Assembly: GCA_004764695.1 (NCBI GenBank)
Contig: SMSO01000035.1
Coordinates: 60,001-124,000 of the forward strand
Source of the DNA: Schizochytrium sp. TIO01
Lineage: Eukaryota; Sar; Bigyra; Thraustochytrida; Thraustochytriidae
Direction of reading: 5' to 3'
DNA length: 64,000 bases
Shown: positions 37,801 through 51,151 of the stretch, in pieces
Layout of the letters: each line of letters opens with the position of its first letter
How positions within the stretch are numbered: the first letter of the stretch is position 1
Made by a program: the position numbers and the translations under genes
The notes under the pieces: generated by a model
Databases searched by the model: none
What the model saw: the letters and a program-made list of their open reading frames with translations, nothing else
Told to the model about the DNA's origin: nothing

Positions 37801-39516
37801 ATGGGTGGCGCAGCTTCGGCGCAAGCCGAGCTGCAGCAGATGGTTGCTTGCACGTTCTTGTTGGGCCAAGCACTAAGCCGTGCCTTCCCCGAAATCTATA
37901 CAATCAATGATTTCCACGCCAACAAGGAAAAACTGAAGCGAGAAATCCAACGAGAAGAAGAAAAACGACTTGTAAATGCTGTACCAATGGTCATACTTCG
38001 GCCGGACGGGACAGTCACACCAGTTCAATTCGTGGATCGTCAGGGGAATCCCGTCAACCCTCCAAACGAGAGCAGCACAGAAAGCCAGCGTGACGAAGAT
38101 GATAATGGAGATTGGAATGAAGATGTACCCCTGAATGAGTGTCTCATACTTGAGTATCAGGGTCGCGAGGTACCTATCCGCCTCTCATCTCTTGGTGAAC
38201 AAAACGAAAGTGGTTGGACCATTCTCCATGCCTGCTGTCATCAGCAATCCACCATTGCTGCTGCTGAAAAGGTCATCGAAGCAATGATGGAGCGTGGTAT
38301 AGATCTTGATCTCAAAACTACACGTGGCCCTGGATCTTATGCTACAGGATGGACTGCTCTACACATGGCAAGCGCTTACGGCCTTACACCAGTTGTGTCT
38401 GCTCTACTGGCAGCAGGGGCTAGCGTAGACACAGCCAACTCTATCGGATGGAAGCCTCTATTCGAGGCTGTTCATCGAGGCTACACTGAAATTGCACGAC
38501 TTCTTTTAAAGGCAATGGCCACTCCGAATGAGATTATTCCAGCTTCCATGATTGCGCCATACCATGCGCAATACCCCCTTGCTCACGCATGCAGACAGAA
38601 CCATCCGGAAGTGGTTAAGGCTTTGCTGGACGCAGGTGCTGACGTCGATGCACAGAATGAAGGTGGATGGACTGCTTTACATGAAGCCACATACTTTCGC
38701 ACAGAAGACTGTGCTCGAGCACTTGTAGAGCAAGGTTGCGATGTGCTTTTGAAAACACGGCAAGGATACACGGCACTTCACTTCGAAAGTTCTCCTGTGA
38801 TCCGTCAGCTCTTATTGAGCCAATTGAGCTCCGATGAAGAACGCGAAAAATACAACAGGCCTGGAGCTCCACAGCCCGAAGCCGAATCGAAGTTTGCAGA
38901 CTCTCGTGCTGGTAATGAGGATGATGAAGGCGACCAACGCCCTGAGTACAGACTTTTGGGCGATCTGCCAGGTTTTAAGGCTAACTCTTTTATGCAGACC
39001 CTGCCAGATCCAACTGACAATCAAAAGGATGACGAGGACAACAAGGAGGAAGCATGGAAGCGTATCGCGGAACGGAGACGTTTGCGGAAGGAGAATCAGG
39101 GCAAACTTCGAACACAAGCTGTTGCCCCGCCTGAACAAGGTGTCCCCGAGGAATTCGCTTGTCACCTTTCTGGAAAGCTTCTGGTTGATCCTGTGACGAC
39201 AATGTATGGTCATCATTTTGAAAAGAGCGCACTGCAAGCATGGATTAAGAGCCAGGGAAACCTCTGCCCTATCACCGGTCAGCCTCTTTCCGAATCCGAA
39301 ATTGTAACAGACAAAGATCTACGCATTGAAATCAATGATTGGCAACTCAAACAAGCACTTGCTAGTGAAAACAATCCAGGTCATGCATCTGACGAGATGA
39401 CCAAGAGAAAATCCACCTCAAGCCACCCAGAAAGTCCTTCCTACTCATCCACCTCGAATGACCCAGCACGTCAACAGAACTCGAGTAAGAGTGATGATAT
39501 GTATGAGTTTGACTAA
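37801..39516 (+). CDS. Ankyrin-repeat U-box E3 ubiquitin ligase
   Basis: 571 residues from ATG 37801. Ankyrin repeats lie at about 140-345, seen as SGWTILHACC, TGWTALHMASAYG, GWKPLFEAVHRGY, YPLAHACRQNHPEVV, GGWTALHEATY and GYTALHF. A U-box lies at about 446-515: EFACHLSGKLLVDPVT, FEKSALQAWI and CPITGQPL. U-boxes bind E2 enzymes and transfer ubiquitin without zinc; the ankyrins would pick the substrate (family knowledge). A charged linker (EDDEGDQRPEYR) joins the two. The C-terminus is Ser-rich and disordered. The N-terminal MGGAASA could be N-myristoylated. The order ankyrin then U-box occurs in a few protist and metazoan E3s; the substrate is unknown. Confidence 0.9.
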   Translation: MGGAASAQAELQQMVACTFLLGQALSRAFPEIYTINDFHANKEKLKREIQREEEKRLVNAVPMVILRPDGTVTPVQFVDRQGNPVNPPNESSTESQRDEDDNGDWNEDVPLNECLILEYQGREVPIRLSSLGEQNESGWTILHACCHQQSTIAAAEKVIEAMMERGIDLDLKTTRGPGSYATGWTALHMASAYGLTPVVSALLAAGASVDTANSIGWKPLFEAVHRGYTEIARLLLKAMATPNEIIPASMIAPYHAQYPLAHACRQNHPEVVKALLDAGADVDAQNEGGWTALHEATYFRTEDCARALVEQGCDVLLKTRQGYTALHFESSPVIRQLLLSQLSSDEEREKYNRPGAPQPEAESKFADSRAGNEDDEGDQRPEYRLLGDLPGFKANSFMQTLPDPTDNQKDDEDNKEEAWKRIAERRRLRKENQGKLRTQAVAPPEQGVPEEFACHLSGKLLVDPVTTMYGHHFEKSALQAWIKSQGNLCPITGQPLSESEIVTDKDLRIEINDWQLKQALASENNPGHASDEMTKRKSTSSHPESPSYSSTSNDPARQQNSSKSDDMYEFD

Positions 39517-40561
39517 ATTTAAATAGAAGATTACAAAAGCAGGGCGCTTCAAGTTTGTACAGGCAAGCTGCCTGCACATTTCAATTTAAAATCACTTTAT
39601 AATACAAAGATTCTTTCTTTTTTTTGGTTTCAGAATATCAATAAAATCCCCGCGCGCACATATTGTGATTGTAAAGACGAAGCAGCGTCTGCATACTACT
39701 CTTGCAGGTTGCTCCTACGGTTGGTTGCTGGCTATCATTCAAGAGGTAGTTGCGTTTTTTCATCAGGCAATGTACGCTCAACTATATACCAATTTTGCTT
39801 ATTTCTGAAGCAAAGGGGTGAAAGAGAAAGAATACAGGCACGGTAAGACTACATGAATGGAAAACTAATTATCTTCTTAGAGCGGCATCCAAACCATGGA
39901 AAGACAAAGAGTTACAATTTTAAATGGGGTGGTGTTGTGTAATATATTATGTTTTTGTCATACTTCCAAGAGAAGTAAGGCGTGGCTTTTCAACTATGGG
40001 ATTTGCAACTGAAAGATCAACTGGTTTATGTTTATCGGATTTTCTTGTTGGATAGATTTTAAAGACGAGTTCTTGTTTCAACAAAATGTATGAGGAAGCT
40101 TAGTACTCGAATTGAAATAGGACTTGTCAAGTTAAGAGCATTTCGTTTGTGTTTTGGGAGGAGACAAACGCACAGAGGGTGTCCGCCGTCTGTTTGGTCA
40201 TCTCTAATCTCTCATTTGCATGAAATAGCAGGTTCAGCAATATAACAAAAACCAATCTGGGAAGCAGATCCAGCTTTTTGTTAATACATCACTACTACCT
40301 GCTGGTCGACTTGGACATCAAAAGGGATAGTAAAAAAAGGTCAAATCTCCTCATTGATACACAGACATGTTCTCGCTACCGAGCTTTGGTGATGTCACAG
40401 ATATAGCTTTGGTGGTGGTTTTTGTTGTCAAGCATGCATGTTTGAATGAAAAGCCATGTCTGCTAAGGAGCACACTTAGACTTTACAACAATGAAAGCGT
40501 GAGACAGCACTGCTGGTGACAGGTTAGACTGTGAGAGCAGTGTGAGAGGTATGGAGTCTTC
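39517..40561. other. Convergent spacer
   Basis: Separates the U-box gene (plus) from the first Arf gene (minus). No gene recognised. Confidence 0.6.
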
Positions 40562-42681
<2,120 letters not shown>

Positions 42682-43480
42682 CTACAGAAGGAAGGCTTTA
42701 GGTCTTACTTCTCTGAGATTGGTTCGAGGACAATGCTTCACGACCACCATATCCATTGCGGTCATTGCACGCACGCTGGAACAAGCGACGGGTTCGTGCC
42801 TTTCGCCATGCGCTCCGTCAAGATCTTTGTCAGACCTCTCGCAGAAGCACCTGCAGTACCTAGCCTAGAGCATGAGTGAGTACGTATAGTACGTGTGTGC
42901 TTTTTCATTCTTTCCTTCTGTAGAAGAAAAAAGTTCAAGATCATGATGGGAAATGATGTGGCTGAGAGAGGCTTCACTCTCGTTTGAGCACAAGAGACCG
43001 CACGCTGCTCCAAACTAATGGCGGCCGTTGCCACGTTTCTCTTTCTACTGCCACCATGGTAGCTTGGCTTCTTTGTACAATCAATCGATACATCAAAATA
43101 CATCAAAATACATCAATACTGATGATCATTCAATCATGATATGTCGATACATCAAACAAACAAACAACAAACAAACAAACAAACAAACAAACAAACAATA
43201 AACGAATAGAAAGAGTGCTACTGACTAAGTACGTAACTTACAGGGCCCTTAAAAAGGTATGCAAGTGCCAGGAGCCAAGGCGGAGGAATTGAGGAGCCAC
43301 GATTTGTGATTTGTGGAGGGTGAGGATCAACTCTAATTCTTGAGCGATGCTAAGAGATGGTGATGCGGTATCGGCTCGCTGTGCTTGACTGGGTGGTGTG
43401 CATTCATTGCTTTCCTCAAACGAAAGCTCAGTATCCGAATATTCGATTGCGGGTGCTGAAGCCAGCTCGCTTAGCTTCAT
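42682..43480 (-). CDS. Candidate two-exon gene, unknown family
   Basis: Exon 1 runs from ATG 43480 to 43242 and ends at a perfect GTAAGT donor, which itself overlaps the stop of the unspliced frame. Exon 2 starts after GTACTGCAG at 42850 and runs to a TAG at 42682-42684. The join is in phase and gives 135 residues. Exon 1 is Ser/Glu-rich (ATG-KLSELASAPAIEY). Exon 2 is charged and ends with a short hydrophobic run. The intron (42851-43241) contains CAAA repeats (43156-43200) and a small ATACATCAAA repeat. No family is recognised, and the support is only splice sites and open frame. It may be a chance match. Confidence 0.35.
43156..43200. repeat. (CAAA)n microsatellite
   Basis: About ten CAAA units with one interruption, preceded by three copies of 'aaaatacatc'. 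Lies inside the intron of the two-exon candidate if that is real. Confidence 0.9.
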
Positions 43481-43804
43481 TCATTCACTTTTTAAAGGCG
43501 AAAATTTGTTTACAATATTTATACATATAAATTTATTTTTATTTATTTTTATTTATTTTTTAATAAAACGATAGAAACCCTCAACTACTACAGGGGAACT
43601 TTTAAAAGAAGAATTAACGTTTTTTATTGTTTATACTCTAACAGTACTTGATTGTTTTTCGAAAATTAAAAGTTTTCTTCTTTCAAAAGATCCCTCCCCC
43701 CCTCCTTTTTTAAGATGGCGATGCTCTCTACTCCTTTAAAATGCAACTAACTCAAGGAACCAGAACGTTGAGAATCAAAGTTTGTATTCACATTAAAATT
43801 GCTG

Positions 43805-44383
43805 TTATTTCCCGATTGAACGCTGCTGTTCACTTACAGCTTTACCAATCCAGTCGAGGCCTTCATGCAAGCCTGCTCCGGTTGTGGCACACGTCGATTG
43901 GATGTACCATTGATGAGAACGCACGGAGTGTAGATCAAGCTTGTCGGCGAGCTCTGCTGCAGTCATAGCATCCGGGAGGTCCTGTTTGTTTGCAAGAACG
44001 AGAATTACAGAATCACGAAGTTCGTCTTCATGAAGTAATTTATGGAGCTCCTCCCGTGCAAGCTCGGCACGATCTCGATCGCTGCTATCAATGACAAAGA
44101 TGATGCAGTTCGAGTTGGCATAGTAATATCGCCAAAGCGCACGGATCTTGCTTTGACCACCAATATCCCAAACAGTGAAATTGATGTTTTTATACTCCAC
44201 AGACTCGACGTTGAAGCCAATCGTTGGAATGGTCGTGACGACCTCGCCAAGTTTGAGTTTGTACAAAACTGTAGTTTTGCCTGCTGCATCAAGACCTACC
44301 ATCAACACTCTTGCCTCTGTCGTGAAGAACGATGCCCACTGTAACCAGAACATGTTCATCATGGTTGTAGGAAAGTTGCCCAT
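43805..44383 (-). CDS. Intronless Arf-family GTPase
   Basis: 192 residues in one frame from ATG 44383 (the open frame continues upstream but the Arf start with Gly2, MGNFPTT, is here). Motifs are [33 protein letters not shown] and TCATTGAG. It differs from the flanking Arf1-type genes in the N-terminal helix ([13 protein letters not shown]) and in WDIGGQ versus WDVGGQ. It has neither of the two introns present in both neighbours. Candidates are a retrocopy that diverged, or loss of both introns; the reading frame is intact, so it looks functional. C-terminus SIGK, no prenyl box. Confidence 0.9.
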   Translation of the reverse strand: MGNFPTTMMNMFWLQWASFFTTEARVLMVGLDAAGKTTVLYKLKLGEVVTTIPTIGFNVESVEYKNINFTVWDIGGQSKIRALWRYYYANSNCIIFVIDSSDRDRAELAREELHKLLHEDELRDSVILVLANKQDLPDAMTAAELADKLDLHSVRSHQWYIQSTCATTGAGLHEGLDWIGKAVSEQQRSIGK

Positions 44384-45108
44384 CGTTCTTGTCAGCTTTA
44401 GGTGTTGTCTTTTGCACACAAGGTTAAGGACGGTGTGGCTGTAGCACATGCGTTGCGGGTTTGCCAGCGCCTGGCAAGGACTACTTTTGTAAATCTCTTA
44501 TTGATATATGTCTGCCTCTTTGTCAATGTGATCTGACGTGGTCACGTGCACCATCTCAGATGTGAAATCCAGATGCTGTGGCAAAGCGAAGGTAATGACG
44601 TGGTGTCATCTGTGATCTCACCGGAACCAAAAATGACTACGGGAAATCATTTAAAAAAGAAAGATGAAAATAACACTAAAAGCAGCATGCGTCATGCTTA
44701 ACCAGTGCAACTCTTTTCAGAAACATGCACTGACGTGGTGAACTTCAACACGTGGTTTCTTGTACATGACGTGGTCTAGCCTCAAGAAGGTCTCAGGTTG
44801 TTTGTCTGGGAGAAAGCGGGGGAACCATACCATGACGGGGACCATGACGAGTTAAATCCCGCCCGGCATGCGCTGGGGTTCAATAGACGGGACAAGAATT
44901 TGTATGCAAATATGTTGATTGCTTGAAACTGCAGCAAGAATCTACCCTTCCTTTCCCGAGTAGATAGAGGAGGATAGAAGTGCGGAATTTCAGGGATGGA
45001 GAAGTCTGATATCGAAAGAAAAAAAAAACGAAAAAGAGAAAAAAATCTCAATTATCTGTATAGTCGTTGTAACTCTGTCTGATATGGTGTGCTTGGCTGG
45101 GTAGCTGT
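44384..45108. other. Spacer between Arf genes two and three
   Basis: Contains several 'gacgtgg' words (near 44535, 44598, 44731 and 44768) that resemble bZIP-type sites. Function is not shown by the sequence. No gene recognised. Confidence 0.45.
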
Positions 45109-46417
<1,309 letters not shown>

Positions 46418-49297
46418 TTAAATACTCCTCCGCACACGCCTTTGTCCCACGCTCCCTTTCGAGCGCCTTCACCTGTACACAACCAACCGCCAGGGACCAC
46501 GTGTTCAACCGCCGTTTGCACACGAGTCGACGATCGTTCAGGATTTAGGAGCGAAGATCACACGCCACGACAATGTTTTTGTTTATTAACATTAAACAAA
46601 CAAAAAGAACACAAAGAAGAAAATCACGACCCGATCATCCGCATCGTATCCATGTGGAAATGGTCATAGTAAAACGCACATCATCTACGTCAGTCTCCAG
46701 GTCTTTTCCCCGTCACCTTCGCCCCCCTCTGTAATAGTCTGCAAACGCCCCGCGCTGCTCCTGGTTGCCTCGCTGCCTGCCAGGTTGTACTCCCCTGTTT
46801 AATTGAACAAGCAATTCGACAAACTTCTATCTATAATACATATATAACAGAAAAGACAGGAAGAAAGAAACAGAAAGTTTCACGCGAAAAAGAACAATAA
46901 GGCCTGTTAAGAGGTCCTACTTCTCTATCTAGCAAAAACTGCCTGCCCGGGCGCCGCCGGCTCCTCCGATGCGGCCAAAGTTGCCGGCCAAGGTCTGCGG
47001 AGGCCTATGGGGGCTCCAGTATCTGCCTCTGGTCGCTCCCGCCCTCGCCTCGGGCCACCGGTTTGCCCCCTATAGGATGAATGCCTGAGTCGCAGGGTAG
47101 CTTGGGTGTGGCAACCTCAACAACATCTTCATTTCACTGTTATTCAAACAGGCCGCATCCACGCATCCCATCCTAGCAAAGACGCACGGACACGCCTATC
47201 CACTGGCCGCAAGCTGAGAGGTATTCCGCAACCTCGAAGCCTCGCAGTTTGCCCTCCCTGCTGCCGGCACGCGCCTCGCCTCGCCTCTCCTTGCCGCCGC
47301 CGTCCGTGGGACCATCGCGCGAACCTACCTCAAGGAACCTTTTCCGAGACTGCTTCGGCTCATCGCTTGCTCGTCTTGGCTCTTCCCTCTTTTCTTAATC
47401 CTGGGGCTCCACTATGGTTTATCCTCCCCTCAATACGAGATATTCATTTTACACTATAGAGTATAGGTTTCGTACAGTGAACTCTTTCCAGCCTCAGTAG
47501 ACTATTCGTCGATCATCAGGCGTGCTCGGCTCTTGGGCGCTATAACCCACTTGTGAAGGGTATAGTTCACTATGGAGTCCCCGCTGTCTACTGTAACCCA
47601 GGCGTATAGTCTACTTGTATCCCATCCACTGCACAGGCTTGCGTCCTTTGGGATCGTAGCCCTCCTCTACACTGGCCTCGATCTCCCTCTTGCCCACTGC
47701 CTCACAGCCACTGGCCCATTGTGAGGGGGAAACATGAGAACCTGTCAGTGTAGAGGTAGCCCTCTGAGGCAGAGGCACCCGTGCTCGTCATGCTACGCCA
47801 CATGTCACTGCGGGGCCTTTATGTGGGATTAGGGGCGCTAAAGCTTCCACTTTTAATCTTCCGGCCACGTGCACACTACGACCAAGGTCCTCAGTGTACT
47901 CAGAGGGAGCGTTTTCAAAAACGTGCCTTCGTGTCCCGAAGGTCGGCGACCACGTCATTCATCACTCTCACTTGTTTGCCCTTCCATTCTTTCGCGGGGA
48001 CTCGCGCGCTGCCCCCTCCACCTCACCCTTGCCAAGGCCTCCTTTCCTCTCAGCTTCCCATCATTGAAAGTGACGAAACCAAAGCAAACCAAACCAAAGC
48101 AAACAAGCAACTTGAACCCAATAAAAATAACAACTTGAAACCAATAAACAAACAAACCAACCAACCTCAATAGAGATCCGCAGGAAACAAGAAGGGGCAA
48201 AGGCAAAAAGAGAGAAGGCCTTCTTCCTTTCCTTCTTTCCTTTCCTTTCTGTTTCATCCCTGTCAAACAGAGCGAATAAGAAGTTATTCTCCAAATCGTT
48301 ATGTATAACCGATCTCGTCATCATGGCAGACAGAGCCAAGAAACCTCGCGTCTTAAGCCTGACTGACTGACTGACGGACTTCAGTATGTCTGTTCTTATG
48401 TCAGTGTGTCTGCGCTTTGGCTGCCTTTCACTGTGCAGGTGACGTCCCAACTCGCCTTTTTGCATTCTACTGCGCAGAGAGAGGGAGAGAAGGCAAACTT
48501 GCTTGAAGAAGAAGCCTCCTTCCTTTCCTCCAACGGCCGCCAACGTTCACGATTCTGCTCTTCTTCGCTGCCTTTGGGCCGATCGGCATCGACGGCGGCG
48601 CAGAGGACGATGGCACAGCGACGCTGACGATTGATGCTGCGTTGCGTTACGCTGCGTTGCGTTGCGTTGCATGATAGCGAAGAGATTGAATGGAATGGGG
48701 TGAGATGGATGTCAACTAAGGACATAAGCGGAGCGCCTCTTTCCTTAAGGTCTTGAGAACAATGGAAAAGAAGAAACAAACAAACAAACAATCAAACAGA
48801 CAAACAGTGCAACAGAAAGAAAATAAGAAACAAACAAATAAAGAAAGCAAATAAAGAAAGCAAAGTTATTTCTTTCTTTCTATAACCTGTATGTATATAG
48901 GTTACTTACCTTCTCAGTAGAGTGGAGGGCGCACACCAGAATCACAGCAGTCAGTATTTTGGCAAAGCTCGAGTTGGCAACAGCCGATCGATCGAGCCGC
49001 CAAACCATTTATCTATCTGTCTATCTGTCTATCTATCGCCCGATCGACGACGCGGCACAGCAGATCACAGCACAGCACAGCACAGCACAGCAGCCAAGCA
49101 GCGACGAGGGCGACAGCGAGAAGAACGAACGAACGGAAACTTACGATAGACCCCGCCGCCTGAATATCCTTCCTTCGCTCTCCAGCCCGTTTCCCGAAAA
49201 GGGCCACCGGGGGCAGGCTGGAACTCTGCGCCGCCCTCCTTTCCCCTCTTAGGTGACAGTCTGTCGCACGTTGGACCTCTTTCATAGCAAAATTATC

Positions 49298-49370
49298 ATT
49301 CATTCATTCATTCATTCATTCATTCATTCATTTACTTATTCGTTCATTTACTTATTCATTCATTCATTTA
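49298..49370. repeat. (CATT)n microsatellite
   Basis: Runs of cattcattc interrupted by a few variant units (acttattcg). Confidence 0.9.
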
Positions 49371-50094
49371 CGTATTCACGCATTCATGAGCAGAAAACGC
49401 GGGCGTAGGGCTGCATAGTGCAACGATAGGACGTCATGGTAATAGTTATTCTTTCGCTGATTCTCCTGAGAGCCAATACACGTACTGAGTAGCTAGCTAT
49501 ATCCTGCCTTTCAAATGAATGAATAGTACCTACGATCGATCTCATCTACCTGAAGCCAAAAGCTAGCTGTGTATCCTAGATCGTTCGAAATTGATCAGGA
49601 GACAAGGCCTGAGCACGAAAGAAGGCTCCGCCGACGCCTCTTTCCTCGGCTCCGCGAGAAGGCCACGTCTTCATTCTTCATTGAGGCTCCTTCGCCCTTC
49701 ATGCAGTAATGCTCGTTCATGTTCAAGGCATTGGCTGCACTTTCAATTCTGAATTGTAATGATGAAAGTTTTTTTATAGCCTTTTTAATCCGTCATAGTA
49801 GGCATCATATTTTCCTCCAAAGTTTTTTTCAATCTAAATAGAACAACTCGAAACCTCAATAATTATACTTCTAATTAATTTCAAAAATTATTATTATTAA
49901 AAAATTAAAAGCTTGAAAAAGCTAAGGCCGCGATAATAACTGCAACCCAGCAAGGGGTCGCCCTCTCGCCCCTCTGTGTAACCACCGCTACCGCAAAAGG
50001 TAAGGGCGCCGCCCGTACAGCCGATCCCGTCGCCTCCACCGACGCGTCAAGGCTCGCTCGAGGGCGCCCAGCTCTGCTCCGGCCGTGGCGCCAC

Positions 50095-50275
50095 GCCCAA
50101 AGGAAGAAAGAAAGCAAAGAAGAAAAAGAAAGAAAGAAAGCAAAGAAGAAAAAGAAAGAAGGAGAGAACTTCAAACCAGTAAAAGAAGGAAAGAAAGCAA
50201 AAAGAAGAAAAAGAAAGAAAGAAAGAAAGCAAAGAAGAAAAAGGAAGAAGGAGAGAACTTCAAACCAGTAAAAGA
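50095..50275. repeat. Purine tract with GAAA-type units
   Basis: A strand-asymmetric tract of G and A. It includes two copies of 'ggagagaacttcaaaccagt' about 90 bp apart and repeated 'aaagaaagaaagcaaag'. Confidence 0.85.
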
Positions 50276-51151
50276 ATTAATAAGTTGATGAATGAATGGG
50301 TCAATGGACAAACAACTCGAGAAAGCCCATACGTACCTTGAAGGCGAAGCGAGCGAGGGGCTGAAGCTGGCTAGCTCGCTAGCTACCGCTCCCTGCCAAG
50401 GAGCCGTCTTAGCTCGCTCGCTGGCTAGCGACCGCGAGCACGGGCGTGGCGGCGCTGGCCTCTCGAATCTGCGACGAATCGGACATTCGAGAGAGAGGAG
50501 ATCGACGATGAATTAGAGTAGAAGGGAGGTAGTGCATACCTACTACTACTACTACTACTAATATTGATACTACTACTGCCCAGAGATGAGATGAAGGGGT
50601 ATAGTTTATACTATAAGACCCTACCCAGTTATTTATTCTTCTAAACTTTTTCATTTTTCATTAAATATTTTAACTTAAATTAAAATGACAATAGCGATAT
50701 AGCAATATGTAAAGGATTGAGTATTTTATTTGTATTCTAGTTTTTGCAGGCCAATTGAACAATAATAAGAACAAAAGATGAGCTTGCCTAGCAGCGGTAG
50801 CACCTGAGAGAAGGCGCATAAGGGCCTAAGGGTAGCTTTTGCTATTTTTAATCAAATGCCCCGCCAAAAGGTAGGTAGGTAGGTAGGTACATTGTTGAAA
50901 GAATGAAGATTGAAGCCACACGCGTTCCTATTGGGTAGAACGGTGGTCGAAAGATTGGAACAGTTCCGTTCTATTTTGATAGGAGATGTTCTAATAGAAC
51001 GGTAGATCTAGTTGTTCTTGAAGTCACAGGAGTTCTGAATGTTCCAGGGGTTCACGCATGGCTTTCCGTGGTACGACCTGCCTAGCACTACCTACTATAG
51101 TATGTGGGATGACGAGAAGTTGATAACGGAGAATGTTTGGTCTTCTACGGT

